A DNA stretch of 31,168 nt from UPXZ01 sp964634605 (GTDB lineage: Bacteria > Bacteroidota > Bacteroidia > Bacteroidales > Paludibacteraceae): NCBI GenBank assembly GCA_964634605.1, contig CAZWLJ010000038.1:1-31168 (forward strand). The letters are read 5' to 3'. The position numbers and the translations under genes were made by a program. Every line of letters starts with the position of its first letter. The first letter of the stretch is position 1. Below, piece by piece: positions 16,682 to 24,909 of this stretch. Below the pieces are notes generated by a model. The model saw only the letters and a list, made by a program, of their open reading frames with translations, did no database searches and was not told the origin of the DNA.

Positions 16682-17876
16682 TATTACGGGTGAGGACAAA
16701 CCCGGTGTAACCAACGCGATTACCAGTATCCTGGGTAAATACGATACCACAATTTTAGACATCGGCCAGTCGGATATTCATCACACCCTGGCACTGGGAA
16801 TACTTTTCAGAACACTGGATAATCAGCATTCGGGTAATATACTGAAAGAAATACTCTTCAAATGCTCGGAGCTGAATATGAACGTGAGGTTCAAACCTGT
16901 TGACGAGGTAAACTACGAGCTATGGGTGACCCGGCAGGGGAAAAGCCGGTTTATCGTCACTGTTCTGGGCAAAGTCATTTCGGCACATCAGCTCTCCCTT
17001 GTCACCAAAGAACTGGCTGCACAGGGATTGAATATTGACTCCATCAAGCGGCTCACAGGCCGTCCCCGCCTTGAGGAGAACGAAAATGTAAGGTCGTGCA
17101 TCGAACTTTCGGTCAGGGGCTATCTGAAAGACAAATCAGCTTTGTCCGAACAATTTATGAACCTGACCGTGTCCGAAGGCATTGATATCTCGTTTCAGCA
17201 GGATGATATTTTTCGGCGCAACCGTCGCCTGATATGCTTCGACATGGATTCGACCCTTATCAAAACAGAGGTGATTGACGAACTGGCCGATCGTGCCGGA
17301 GCCGGACCGCAGGTAAGAGCAATCACCGAAGCTGCCATGCGGGGCGAAATTGATTTTACCGAAAGTTTTTCGCGCCGGGTTGCGCTGCTCAGGGGACTCG
17401 ACGTGGAAGTGATGAAGGAAATAGCTGAGAATCTGCCCATTATGGATGGGGCCGAACGGCTGATGTCGGTGCTGAAAATGTGCGGATATAAAATAGCCAT
17501 CCTCTCGGGAGGATTCACCTATTTCGGAAATTATCTGAAGAAAAAATTTGACATGGACTACATGTATGCCAACGAGCTGGAGGTGGAAAACGGAAAACTT
17601 ACCGGACGCTACACAGGCGAAGTGGTGGACGGAAAACGAAAAGCCGAACTCCTGAGGCTGATAGCGCAGGTTGAGAAAATTCAGCTCGAACAGGTAATTG
17701 CAGTAGGTGATGGCGCCAACGATCTGCCCATGCTGAGCATAGCCGGGCTTGGGATAGCCTTCCATGCCAAACCGAAAGTGAAGGAAGCAGCCCGCCAGTC
17801 GATATCTACAATCGGACTGGACGGAATTCTGTACTTCTTAGGATTCAGGGATATTCACATCGACAAGGAAGTATAA
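16656..17876 (+). CDS. serB: Phosphoserine phosphatase SerB with N-terminal ACT domains
   Basis: This enzyme makes L-serine from phosphoserine in the last step of serine biosynthesis. The start is set at the ATG at 16656, because MKSEIILINITGEDKPGVTN is the normal ACT-domain beginning; the frame stays open further upstream only inside the Lys/Glu-rich tail of the preceding gene. That gives 406 aa. The ACT-like regulatory region covers residues ~1-180. The HAD domain then has DMDST (196-200, nucleophile D196), LSGGF (284-288) and GDGANDLPML (351-360). It overlaps the MltF-like gene by 26 nt in another frame, so translational coupling is likely. Confidence 0.95.
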   Translation: MKSEIILINITGEDKPGVTNAITSILGKYDTTILDIGQSDIHHTLALGILFRTLDNQHSGNILKEILFKCSELNMNVRFKPVDEVNYELWVTRQGKSRFIVTVLGKVISAHQLSLVTKELAAQGLNIDSIKRLTGRPRLEENENVRSCIELSVRGYLKDKSALSEQFMNLTVSEGIDISFQQDDIFRRNRRLICFDMDSTLIKTEVIDELADRAGAGPQVRAITEAAMRGEIDFTESFSRRVALLRGLDVEVMKEIAENLPIMDGAERLMSVLKMCGYKIAILSGGFTYFGNYLKKKFDMDYMYANELEVENGKLTGRYTGEVVDGKRKAELLRLIAQVEKIQLEQVIAVGDGANDLPMLSIAGLGIAFHAKPKVKEAARQSISTIGLDGILYFLGFRDIHIDKEV

Positions 17877-17915
17877 CCGGCAGGTATCGTACCGTCCAGG
17901 TTTGAAACAGGAAAA

Positions 17916-18251
17916 TTACTCTGTTTTGCTACCCGTATTCCGGAAAGAGAGAAAAACCGAAATCAGGGCGTATAAAAGCACCATCACCACCCAAGTATCT
18001 TCACCGGTAAACATCAGGTACGCTCCCACTCCCAGAAAAAGTGAAGCGAAAATCATCAGCCGGTACATACGCTGTACACGTTTCGATTCGTTTTTTGCCC
18101 GGAAATTCTGAATGAAATATACGACAATAAGGGTAAGTGCGCCGGCTGCAAAAATGTATTTTGAAAACTTAAATTCGAACAATTGCAGTGCAGCTCCCGC
18201 TAGTGTGAATACAGATCCAATCATCTGGGCTGTATTTAATTTTTGTATCAT
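17916..18251 (-). CDS. Small conserved membrane protein
   Basis: This is a 111-aa protein with four predicted hydrophobic helices: about residues 10-26 (GSVFTLAGAALQLF), 30-48 (YIFAAGALTLIVVYFI), 64-80 (LMIFASLFLGVGAYLMF) and 86-103 (WVVMVLLYALISVFLSF). A basic loop (FRAKNESKRVQR) lies between helices two and three. I do not recognise a functional family. It has the look of a conserved Bacteroidota inner-membrane protein. It converges with serB (39 nt apart) and lies 87 nt downstream of the DivIC-like gene on the same strand, so both may be on one transcript. Confidence 0.75.
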   Translation of the reverse strand: MIQKLNTAQMIGSVFTLAGAALQLFEFKFSKYIFAAGALTLIVVYFIQNFRAKNESKRVQRMYRLMIFASLFLGVGAYLMFTGEDTWVVMVLLYALISVFLSFRNTGSKTE

Positions 18252-18338
18252 CTGTTTGTATTTTATTGTTTGAAAAGATTGACGGATGGAAGCACGATTT
18301 AACAGGAAAAGCTATTCCGCAAATCATCCCTCTGTGTA

Positions 18339-18674
18339 TCAGGGATGTTTCGGCATGTCTTTTTCATCCGTTTCTTTAATGATGAAGATATCCTCGCTGT
18401 CTTTTTTCAGGTAATACTGTTCGCGGGCATACTTTTCGAGGCTTTCGTCGCTAACCTGCATGTCGTTCATTTTCTTTTTGTTCGACTCTATTTCACCTTT
18501 GTAATATCTGATTTCCTTTTCGAGGCTTCTGATGTTTCGTTTTGTTTTCCAGCCACTTATAAGATTATGCTGGTCAAAAAACATGAGGAATACGATGAAA
18601 ACAACAAATACAAGCACGTACTTATTCAGAAAAATTTTTCTCAGTCTGGTTCCTATGTTCCGGAAAAGTGGCAT
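18339..18674 (-). CDS. DivIC/FtsB-like septum formation initiator
   Basis: This is a 111-aa bitopic membrane protein. It has a short basic cytoplasmic N-terminus, one transmembrane helix at about residues 18-36 (KYVLVFVVFIVFLMFFD), then a coiled coil (RNIRSLEKEIRYYKGEIESNKKKM). A conserved YAREQYYLKKDSEDIFII segment follows, typical of the DivIC/FtsB family. These proteins connect early and late parts of the division complex and regulate septal peptidoglycan synthesis. Assignment to FtsB or DivIC is a matter of naming across phyla. A -7 box lies upstream at 18755-18762. Confidence 0.88.
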   Translation of the reverse strand: MPLFRNIGTRLRKIFLNKYVLVFVVFIVFLMFFDQHNLISGWKTKRNIRSLEKEIRYYKGEIESNKKKMNDMQVSDESLEKYAREQYYLKKDSEDIFIIKETDEKDMPKHP

Positions 18675-18754
18675 GTATAAATGTTTTCTGTTTATAGTTC
18701 AGGAGTAAACCGGTAAATGATATTCAGGTAATTTTCCGGTGTTATTTTATTCTG

Positions 18755-18762
18755 CAAAGATA
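18755..18762 (-). promoter_or_regulatory. Promoter -7 box of the DivIC-like gene
   Basis: On the minus strand TATCTTTG matches TAnnTTTG and lies ~80 nt upstream of the DivIC-like start codon. The -33 region is only T-rich. Confidence 0.5.
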
Positions 18763-18825
18763 GGTAAAATTTGTTGTAAAAAGTGATGATGCTCTCTAAA
18801 TCAGCTGAAAGATGCCGTTGTTTTT

Positions 18826-19596
18826 TCAGTCGCAGAGCGTGTACAGATCGCCGCGCGGATTGACCAGAAGCAGCGGTACAGCTGAACGGCGGATAAGATG
18901 ATATTCCTTCGGACCGAAAATGAGATCGTCAAGACCATAATCTCTGGATGCGGAAACGAGTACAATTCCGAATTGTTTTTCTTCAGCCAGTTTCACAGCT
19001 TCCCTGTCGAGTTTGAAACTGTCGGATTTTGCCTTTTGCTGCGAAAAATTCAGATTAAATTTCCTGAAAAGTTCCTGCATCTTTTCAGCAGTAGTTGCAG
19101 CTTTCGAGCCGTAATCGTTGGCAAGCAGCAGGGTGATTTCTGAATCACAAAATCTCCCGAAAGCCGATGCGAACTGGGCTTTCTCGTACTCTTCCACCAG
19201 AAATCCCACCGGTACAAGTACTTTGGACAGGTTTAACACCGGAAAACTTTCGTTGAAAAAAATGTACGGCACACGCAAATCGCGGCAATAATTGAGATAG
19301 TTCCGCAGTTTTTTATTCTGTTTGTCAGCCCACTGAATCATCAGAAAAGAAACTTCATGCTCTTCGCAGTCGGATGCCAGCATTCTGACAGGATGCGTTT
19401 TTATAATCAGTCGTACATTTTCATACTGATTTTCAGAGAAATGCAGCTCAGAAATTTCACGTATTGCATTTGCCTCACTTTCACCCGATGCATAACAAAG
19501 CACCCCGAACTCCTTTTTCAGGTTCAGAGCCAGAGCAGACGCGCTTTTCAGCAAATTTTGCGCTGTCTGAATGTTGTGTATAAGCACAGTCAGCAT
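18826..19596 (-). CDS. Universal stress protein (UspA-like) family protein
   Basis: This 256-aa protein has a Usp-like fold. The first half (MLTVLIHNIQTAQNLLKSASALALNLKK) is a divergent Usp-type module. The second begins at LSKVLVPVGFLVEEYEKAQFASAFGRF and ends with FGIVLVSASRDYGLDDLIF ... SAVPLLLVNP, the usual C-terminal strand. The classical ATP-binding G-2x-G-9x-G-S motif is not clear, so nucleotide binding is uncertain. The frame extends 15 codons upstream to 19641, but those residues (ETRNPKPETRN) are a translation of a GTTTCGG tandem repeat, so I choose the internal ATG at 19594-19596. It lies directly downstream of murF-alr on the same strand. Confidence 0.8.
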   Translation of the reverse strand: MLTVLIHNIQTAQNLLKSASALALNLKKEFGVLCYASGESEANAIREISELHFSENQYENVRLIIKTHPVRMLASDCEEHEVSFLMIQWADKQNKKLRNYLNYCRDLRVPYIFFNESFPVLNLSKVLVPVGFLVEEYEKAQFASAFGRFCDSEITLLLANDYGSKAATTAEKMQELFRKFNLNFSQQKAKSDSFKLDREAVKLAEEKQFGIVLVSASRDYGLDDLIFGPKEYHLIRRSAVPLLLVNPRGDLYTLCD

Positions 19597-19599
19597 ACT

Positions 19600-19632
19600 G
19601 TTTCGGGTTTCGGGTTTCGGGTTTCGGGTTTC
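19600..19632. repeat. GTTTCGG heptamer tandem repeat between murF-alr and the Usp gene
   Basis: There are four perfect GTTTCGG units plus a partial fifth. The tract begins inside the murF-alr stop codon (TGA at 19631-19633 on the minus strand) and ends 3 nt before the chosen Usp start. In one frame it encodes the spurious ETRNPKPETRN peptide. Confidence 0.95.
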
Positions 19633-22087
19633 AATCAACAAAATACACTCTTTTCACTCTCCGGGATACGCTGGTGAGGATTTCGTAAGGTATTGTGTGA
19701 AGTTTATCAGCTATTTCCTGAATGGTGATGTTGTTTCCGAATATTTCCACCGGGTCGCCTTCTTCGGCCGGAATCCCGGTCAGGTCAATCATGGTGATAT
19801 CCATGCTCACATTCCCGACCACAGGAGCGCGATGCCCGCCGACCCACACTTCTCCGGTTCCGTTGCTCAGATGGCGGTCGAAGCCATCGGCGTAACCAAT
19901 GGGGATTACCCCGATGCGGCTGTCACGCGTGATCTTACCCTTACGGCTGTAACCCACGGTATCGCCTGCTTTTACTTCGCGTATCTGCAGAATGATTGTT
20001 TTCAGGGTGCAGACAGTAGCCAGTCTGACTGAAGGCAGTGCGCTTACATCATATAGTCCGATGCCCAGCCGCACCATATCAAACTGGTATTCCGGGAAAC
20101 GCTCGATACCGCCGGAGTTGAGAATATGACGCAGAATCCGGTGACTGAACGGTTTTGAAATAGCATCGGCACAACGTGTATACAGTTCGACCTGTTGCCG
20201 TGTAAATTCATCCAGCGCCGGATCATCGGTTCCCACCAGGTGCGAAAACACCGAGCGGACTTTGACCTGATTCTGATTTGTCAGCAAACGCAGCAGTTCA
20301 GGAATGTCTTTTTCTTCGAATCCCAGCCGGTGCATCCCCGTATCCATTTTTATATGAATGGGATAATCGGTGAGTGCCAGCTTTCCGGCAGCCTCAATAA
20401 AGAGTTTCAGCAACCGGAAGCTGTAGATTTCAGGTTCGAGTTTATTGTCGAAAATAGTATTGAAAGCTGATTTCTCGGGGTTCATCACCACGATTGGCAC
20501 ACGAATGCCCTCGCGGCGCAGTTCGGCACCTTCGTCGCCTACGGCTACTGCCAGGTATTCGCACCGGTTGTTTTGAAGCGTACGGGCAATTTCCACCGAG
20601 CCGCTTCCATAAGCAAACGCTTTCACCATACACATCATGCGGGTATCAGGGCGGAGAAGCGAACGAAAATAGTTCAGGTTGCTCACCAGCGCATTCATAT
20701 TCACGTCCAGCGTAGTTTCGTGTACAGTCTGCTCGAGGCGTACCAGCAAATCTTCGAAATGGAAGCTCCGCGATCCTTTCAGCAAGATGATTTCATTTCT
20801 GAGCTCGCGCAACAGCGGTGATTTCAGCAGGTCGTCCGTATCGTGAAAAAAATGTTTTTCGGGTGAATCAAACAGACCGGCATTTCTGACTATATCGGCT
20901 CCCACGCCTATCATGCGGTTGATTTGCCTGGATTTGACCAGCTTAGCCACCTGCGAATAGAGTTCGTCCGGAGTTTGACCGCTCTGCAGAATATCCGAGA
21001 GAATAAGGGTTCGCGACATATTTTTACGTGTCGATTGCAGGTTCAGGAAATTGAGTGCAATGCTGAGCGAATTGAGATCTGAATTGTACGTATCGTTGAT
21101 GATCAGGCAGCCGTTGATGCCCTCCTTCACTTCCAGACGCATAGCCACCGGCTCCAGTTGCAGCAGCCGGGCGGCAATCTTTTCGGGTTCATAATTCAGA
21201 TACAGCATCACGCAGACGCACTGCAGGGCATTTTCAACGGATGCATCGTCGGTAAAAGGGATTTCCACACCGAAATGGAGTTTTTCATATTTCAGCGAAA
21301 TGGTTGTGGTACCATTTTTTTCCACATGAAGCACCCTCAGCCGGGTATCCGCCTTTTTGCCCCACGAAAACAGTTTTGCTTTCAGTTTTGCCTGCAGGAT
21401 GGAGATCTCGAGCAATTTATCATCCGAATTGTAAATCAACACCTCCGAATCTTTGAAAAGTTTGAGTTTCTCGTCGGCTTTCTGCTTCAACCCGCTGAAA
21501 CCTTCCTGATGTGCATCGCCCAGATTGGTAAAAATACCGATAGTCGGGCGGATGATTGGCCGAAGTTTTTGCATTTCGCCGGTTTGCGATATTCCTGCTT
21601 CGAATATTCCCAACTCTGTGCTTTCGCTAAGAGCCCAGACAGACAAAGGAACACCTGTCTGCGAGTTGTAGCTTCGCGGTGAACGGACAATACGAAAATC
21701 GGTGTGCAGCATCTGGTAGAGCCATTCCTTCACCACGGTTTTGCCGTTGCTGCCGGTAATTCCAATCACCGGTATGCTGAATGAGGCACGATGGGCAGCC
21801 GCGAGGGTTTGTAAAGCCTGAAGTGTATCATCCACGCGGATAAACAGGGCATCTGTCAGCGTTTCGAAATCGGGAAGCATTTCACTGACAACAAAATACC
21901 GGAGATTCTGACGGTAGAGTTCCGTAATATAACGGTGTCCATCGTTCCGGCTGGTTTTCAGGGCAAAGAAAAGCGTTCCCGACGGGAAAGAGAGCGAACG
22001 GCTGTCGGTGAGCAACCAGTGAATATCAGTATCGGGAATGTTGTTGTCGTCAGTGCCCAGCAAGTGAGCTATTTGAGATAGTTTCAT
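19631..22087 (-). CDS. murF-alr: Bifunctional UDP-MurNAc-tripeptide:D-Ala-D-Ala ligase / alanine racemase
   Basis: This is an 818-aa fusion typical of Bacteroidota. The N-terminal MurF part (~1-450) adds D-Ala-D-Ala to UDP-MurNAc-tripeptide. It has GITGSNGKTVVKEWL (P-loop 112-117), SYNSQTGVPLSVWAL, FEAGISQTGEM and LIINDTYNSD. The C-terminal alanine racemase part (~455-818) makes D-alanine. The PLP lysine is K489 in MVKAFAYGSGS, followed by HIKMDTGMHRLGF, the catalytic tyrosine Y713 in VGYSRKGK, and IPIGYADGFDR. All key residues are intact. The ATG at 22085-22087 starts MKLSQIAHLLG. A -7 box lies 32 nt upstream. Confidence 0.97.
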   Translation of the reverse strand: MKLSQIAHLLGTDDNNIPDTDIHWLLTDSRSLSFPSGTLFFALKTSRNDGHRYITELYRQNLRYFVVSEMLPDFETLTDALFIRVDDTLQALQTLAAAHRASFSIPVIGITGSNGKTVVKEWLYQMLHTDFRIVRSPRSYNSQTGVPLSVWALSESTELGIFEAGISQTGEMQKLRPIIRPTIGIFTNLGDAHQEGFSGLKQKADEKLKLFKDSEVLIYNSDDKLLEISILQAKLKAKLFSWGKKADTRLRVLHVEKNGTTTISLKYEKLHFGVEIPFTDDASVENALQCVCVMLYLNYEPEKIAARLLQLEPVAMRLEVKEGINGCLIINDTYNSDLNSLSIALNFLNLQSTRKNMSRTLILSDILQSGQTPDELYSQVAKLVKSRQINRMIGVGADIVRNAGLFDSPEKHFFHDTDDLLKSPLLRELRNEIILLKGSRSFHFEDLLVRLEQTVHETTLDVNMNALVSNLNYFRSLLRPDTRMMCMVKAFAYGSGSVEIARTLQNNRCEYLAVAVGDEGAELRREGIRVPIVVMNPEKSAFNTIFDNKLEPEIYSFRLLKLFIEAAGKLALTDYPIHIKMDTGMHRLGFEEKDIPELLRLLTNQNQVKVRSVFSHLVGTDDPALDEFTRQQVELYTRCADAISKPFSHRILRHILNSGGIERFPEYQFDMVRLGIGLYDVSALPSVRLATVCTLKTIILQIREVKAGDTVGYSRKGKITRDSRIGVIPIGYADGFDRHLSNGTGEVWVGGHRAPVVGNVSMDITMIDLTGIPAEEGDPVEIFGNNITIQEIADKLHTIPYEILTSVSRRVKRVYFVD

Positions 22088-22118
22088 GAAATGAGGAATT
22101 TCAAAATTTTAATGACAA

Positions 22119-22126
22119 CAAAATTA
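22119..22126 (-). promoter_or_regulatory. Promoter -7 box of murF-alr
   Basis: On the minus strand TAATTTTG matches TAnnTTTG and lies about 32 nt upstream of the start codon. No clear -33 element was found. Confidence 0.5.
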
Positions 22127-22279
22127 CTACATTTCCGGGATATTTGTTCCGTTCAGCATCATCAATATCCCGTAAAAATTTGGCAGGCAGCGCCACCCGG
22201 TGAGTGACGCGTAAAAACATCTTCGGTACAAAGGCAGCGTATCCGGGCAGATTTGCTTTCTCAATGGTTCATTTTATCC

Positions 22280-23056
22280 TCATTCGGTTTTCTTCCCGAT
22301 ATAGAACGCGTAACCGTAATATTCTTTATACTTATCGTACAAATGGGCTTCATGTCTCTCATTGGCAACCAGTTCTTCTGCCGTTTTATTCCCTGAATAT
22401 TTTTCAAGAAAAATTTCCTGTGCCTTTTTCTGAGGTACATAGAAATTTTCAGTCCAGCAGTTTTCGGGCAGGATAAAGGCTGCGACAGGAATATATCCGG
22501 CATTCTGCAGTTGAAGCATCTTCGAGGGGATCGTGTCAATCCCGGGATAGGCATCCTTCCAGAAATCGTCAATTTCAGCGGGACGACTACCGGTAAACCA
22601 CGAAGCTTCGGTCACTGCAATATATCCGCCCGGTTTCAGGAATTTGCGCCACTCATTGATACCCTTTTCAAAACCGATATTATAAATCGCACCTTCCGAC
22701 CAGATCAGATCCAGTTCTTCCGGCTGAAAACCGAGCTGATCCATTGAACCCACTTTGCCTGTCACCCGGTCCTGCAGGTTCAGCTTTGCCGCGTTAGCGT
22801 TGAACAGACCGATAAAATCCGGAAACAGGTCAATACCGGTAATCGTACCGAGCGCATGCTGTGCCAGCACCATCGTTTGTCCGCCCGTTCCGCAACCGAT
22901 GTCGGCAATCCGCGATTCGCCGGTTAGATTATCTATAAAACTCAGCGCGCGGAGCGTAACTTCGGGACTGCCCGGCCCCTGACGATCCAGATAGGAGAAA
23001 TACTCGCAGATAAGCTGCATTTCGAACTCGTGAATGGATTTTGTGTTGTCGCTCAT
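22280..23056 (-). CDS. SAM-dependent class I methyltransferase
   Basis: This 258-aa protein has motif I DIGCGTGGQT (52-61), an acidic GIDLFPDF motif, and LDLIWSEGAIYNIGF, followed by WRKFLKPGGYIAVTEASWF, typical of class I small-molecule methyltransferases. The substrate is unknown. I choose the ATG at 23054-23056 (MSDNTKSIHEFEMQ) over one 33 codons upstream. The extra residues look unlike a protein N-terminus, and a TACATTTG promoter box (23102-23109) lies inside the longer version. The gene ends 192 nt upstream of murF-alr, and no partner gene gives a pathway. Confidence 0.88.
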   Translation of the reverse strand: MSDNTKSIHEFEMQLICEYFSYLDRQGPGSPEVTLRALSFIDNLTGESRIADIGCGTGGQTMVLAQHALGTITGIDLFPDFIGLFNANAAKLNLQDRVTGKVGSMDQLGFQPEELDLIWSEGAIYNIGFEKGINEWRKFLKPGGYIAVTEASWFTGSRPAEIDDFWKDAYPGIDTIPSKMLQLQNAGYIPVAAFILPENCWTENFYVPQKKAQEIFLEKYSGNKTAEELVANERHEAHLYDKYKEYYGYAFYIGKKTE

Positions 23057-23101
23057 GTGGATAAAAAGTTTGAATTTAGTTTTAAGTAACCAGCAATCCT
23101 G

Positions 23102-23109
23102 CAAATGTA
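23102..23109 (-). promoter_or_regulatory. Promoter -7 box of the methyltransferase gene
   Basis: On the minus strand TACATTTG matches TAnnTTTG, 46 nt upstream of the chosen ATG. It helps to reject the longer start at 23155. Confidence 0.45.
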
Positions 23110-23138
23110 TTGTTTTTCTTTTAATCCGCTCATCATTC

Positions 23139-23465
23139 ATGCATAAAATTGTCATTCGTGGAACACCAGATGCAGCTGATGTTGATACTATCAGTCTGCC
23201 GGTAAAAAAACGGATGATTGATTCACTGTCCGGCCGGATACTGAAAAAATATATATTCCGGATTTATCTTTGTCTGCAATTGTCAGAAAAGGGATATACA
23301 TTTGTCGTTCAGTATTTTGAGTGGAAAACCGAATCGCGAAGTTTCAGTTTATTTCTTTCAGAAAAGGAATTTTCATTGTTGCTGGTTTCAAATGATTTCA
23401 GGGATATAGAAATTCGGGGGGATTATTTTGAACCTATTCAATATTTCATTACTTTTACAGCGTAA
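23139..23465 (+). CDS. Hypothetical protein (weak ORF)
   Basis: This open frame would give 109 aa from the ATG at 23139 (MHKIVIRGTPDAADVDT). I recognise no family. The second half has alternating hydrophobic and charged residues (TESRSFSLFLSEKEFSLLLVSNDF), which could form beta strands. Against it, two perfect TAnnTTTG boxes (23265-23272 and 23297-23304) lie within it, so part of the region may be regulatory. Without it, the stretch from 23057 to 23641 (585 nt) is empty. I see no clear ORF, RNA or terminator in 23466-23641. Confidence 0.3.
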   Translation: MHKIVIRGTPDAADVDTISLPVKKRMIDSLSGRILKKYIFRIYLCLQLSEKGYTFVVQYFEWKTESRSFSLFLSEKEFSLLLVSNDFRDIEIRGDYFEPIQYFITFTA

Positions 23466-23641
23466 ACATCACATTATAAGGACAATCTGTTCGGTTTCGC
23501 AAGTACATTGACAATGCATTCGAAAAGCCACCCGGCAACTCTGACAGAAGGTTTACCTGTTTCAGTAAAAAAATCAAAAGAGCAATTCTGTTATCTTTCA
23601 AAAAGAAACATATTCAAAATCACGTCTAAAAAAAAACAGAC

Positions 23642-24070
23642 ATGGAACCGAGAAATAAAACAATGCTTCTGCGCGACCAGGCTGTAGCTCCTTCAGCTGA
23701 AGTATTAAAAAATGCTTGTGGTGAACTCTACAGAGTATATTCAGCCGTTGAGACACTACTGAGTGATGAGTCGCTGGAAATGCAGTGGCGCTTTTACAAC
23801 GATGGCAAAGCATGGCTCTGCAAAGTCGTTTTCAGAAAAAAAACAATCCTGTGGCTTTCGCTTTGGGAAGACTGTATCAAAACGAGTTTCTACTTCACCG
23901 AAAAAACACTGCCGGGTGTAATGGATCTGGACATTCATCCGGTGATAAAAGAACAAACCGCGAATGCTGCTCACACCGGCAAACTGATCCCTCTGTTATT
24001 GGAAATTACAAATCCGGAACAGCTGAATGACCTGAAAAAGATCGTTCAATACAAGAAGGAAATCAAATAA
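23642..24070 (+). CDS. DUF3788 family protein
   Basis: This is a 142-aa cytosolic-looking protein. The core MQWRFYNDGKAWLCKVVFRKKTILWLSLWEDCIKTSFYF matches the DUF3788 pattern (W-x-F-Y-x-x-G-K-x-W, then a K-rich turn and W-L-S-x-W). Aromatic residues are frequent. The biological role is not known. It is a stand-alone gene with no clear operon partner. A TATCTTTC sequence near 23611 is one mismatch from the -7 consensus and could be its promoter. Two small hairpins follow downstream. Confidence 0.82.
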   Translation: MEPRNKTMLLRDQAVAPSAEVLKNACGELYRVYSAVETLLSDESLEMQWRFYNDGKAWLCKVVFRKKTILWLSLWEDCIKTSFYFTEKTLPGVMDLDIHPVIKEQTANAAHTGKLIPLLLEITNPEQLNDLKKIVQYKKEIK

Positions 24071-24146
24071 TCCTTCTGAAAGCAGATTCTCTGAAAAAAG
24101 GATGTAACTGCAGGGTGATTATTTCTTTTTAGAAAAACCATACCAG

Positions 24147-24180
24147 GCTGACCGGAGTCAGCAAGCAGAAAAAAGTCTGC
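24147..24180. other. Two tandem hairpins downstream of DUF3788
   Basis: GCTGAC/GTCAGC (loop CGGA, 24147-24162) is followed by GCAGA/TCTGC (loop AAAAAG, 24165-24180). They could help to end the DUF3788 transcript, but there is no T-tract. Nothing else was seen between 24071 and the tpx terminator. Confidence 0.4.
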
Positions 24181-24230
24181 AGGATGTCAAATATTTTCGA
24201 CAAAACCGGAATCCTGTCAATCATAAAAAC

Positions 24231-24262
24231 AAAAAAGACCTGCCCCCTCAGGCAAGTCTTTT
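24231..24262 (-). terminator. Rho-independent terminator of tpx
   Basis: On the minus strand AAAAGACTTGCC pairs with GGCAGGTCTTTTTT, with one mismatch and a short loop. It ends in a T-run and lies ~30 nt after the tpx stop. It may also act on the plus strand. Confidence 0.8.
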
Positions 24263-24291
24263 CTGTTTTAAAATTAACCAGATTCACTTTA

Positions 24292-24780
24292 TTATTCCGG
24301 CAAATTATAGCTTGGTTCGGTTGTAATTTCGGGAACGAGTTCGGTATAGGTTACCACCCCGTTTTCATCCAGAGCCACTACTGAGCGGGCGCAAAGTCCT
24401 TTGAGCGGACCATCTTCCATCAGCACTCCGTAGTCTGAAGCAAAATTATTGTAGCGGAAATCGGATGCTGTTACCACTTTGTCGAGGCCTTCGGCACCGC
24501 AGAAACGCGAAGCGGCGAAAGGCAGGTCCTTCGACACGCAAAGTACCACCGTATTTTCCTTTTCCGAAACCCATTTGTTAAACTGACGCACCGACATGGC
24601 GCATACTCCGGTATCGATGCTCGGGAAGATATTCAGCACTACTTTTTTCCCCGCGAAATCATTCAGGGTTACTTCGCTCAAATCACTTTTAACCAGCCTG
24701 AAGTCGGGAGCTTTAGAGCCAACTGCCGGAAGTTCACCGTTGGTATTCACAGGATTACCTTTGAAATTTGTTGTTGCCAT
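24292..24780 (-). CDS. tpx: Thiol peroxidase
   Basis: This 162-aa atypical 2-Cys peroxiredoxin reduces H2O2 and organic peroxides using thioredoxin. The peroxidatic Cys is C60 in FPSIDTGVCA. The resolving Cys is C94 in LPFAASRFC. The family N-terminus (FKGNPVNTNGELPAVGSKAPDF) and the C-terminal ARSVVALDENGVV are present. Length and cysteine positions closely match the well-known bacterial Tpx enzymes. It is monocistronic with its own terminator, and it is divergent from the lipoprotein gene that starts at 24910. Confidence 0.96.
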   Translation of the reverse strand: MATTNFKGNPVNTNGELPAVGSKAPDFRLVKSDLSEVTLNDFAGKKVVLNIFPSIDTGVCAMSVRQFNKWVSEKENTVVLCVSKDLPFAASRFCGAEGLDKVVTASDFRYNNFASDYGVLMEDGPLKGLCARSVVALDENGVVTYTELVPEITTEPSYNLPE

Positions 24781-24855
24781 TTTTTATTTATTTTTATTGT
24801 GTAAAATTATTTCTATATTATCAGGCATTACAACAATGATTAGCGGTTTTTTGTT

Positions 24856-24863
24856 TATATTTG
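24856..24863 (+). promoter_or_regulatory. Promoter -7 box of the metallopeptidase-like lipoprotein gene
   Basis: TATATTTG matches TAnnTTTG and lies 46 nt upstream of the GTG at 24910. The -33 element is not clear. Confidence 0.5.
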
Positions 24864-24909
24864 TAGAAAAGTTTAGTTCTCGCAAAGCTGAAATTTGTCT
24901 GAAAAGATT

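Noticed and set aside
15956..16762. Long minus-strand ORF (268 codons) opposite the MltF-like gene
   Set aside because: It is a Phe-rich translation of the complement of a Lys/Glu-rich coding tract. The plus-strand gene has clear catalytic motifs.
19597..19641. N-terminal extension of the Usp protein (MLIETRNPKPETRNS)
   Set aside because: It is a translation of the GTTTCGG repeat and has no protein-like features. The internal ATG at 19594-19596 gives a normal start.
23057..23155. Longer N-terminus for the methyltransferase
   Set aside because: The additional 33 residues are not like the family, and a promoter -7 box lies in this part.
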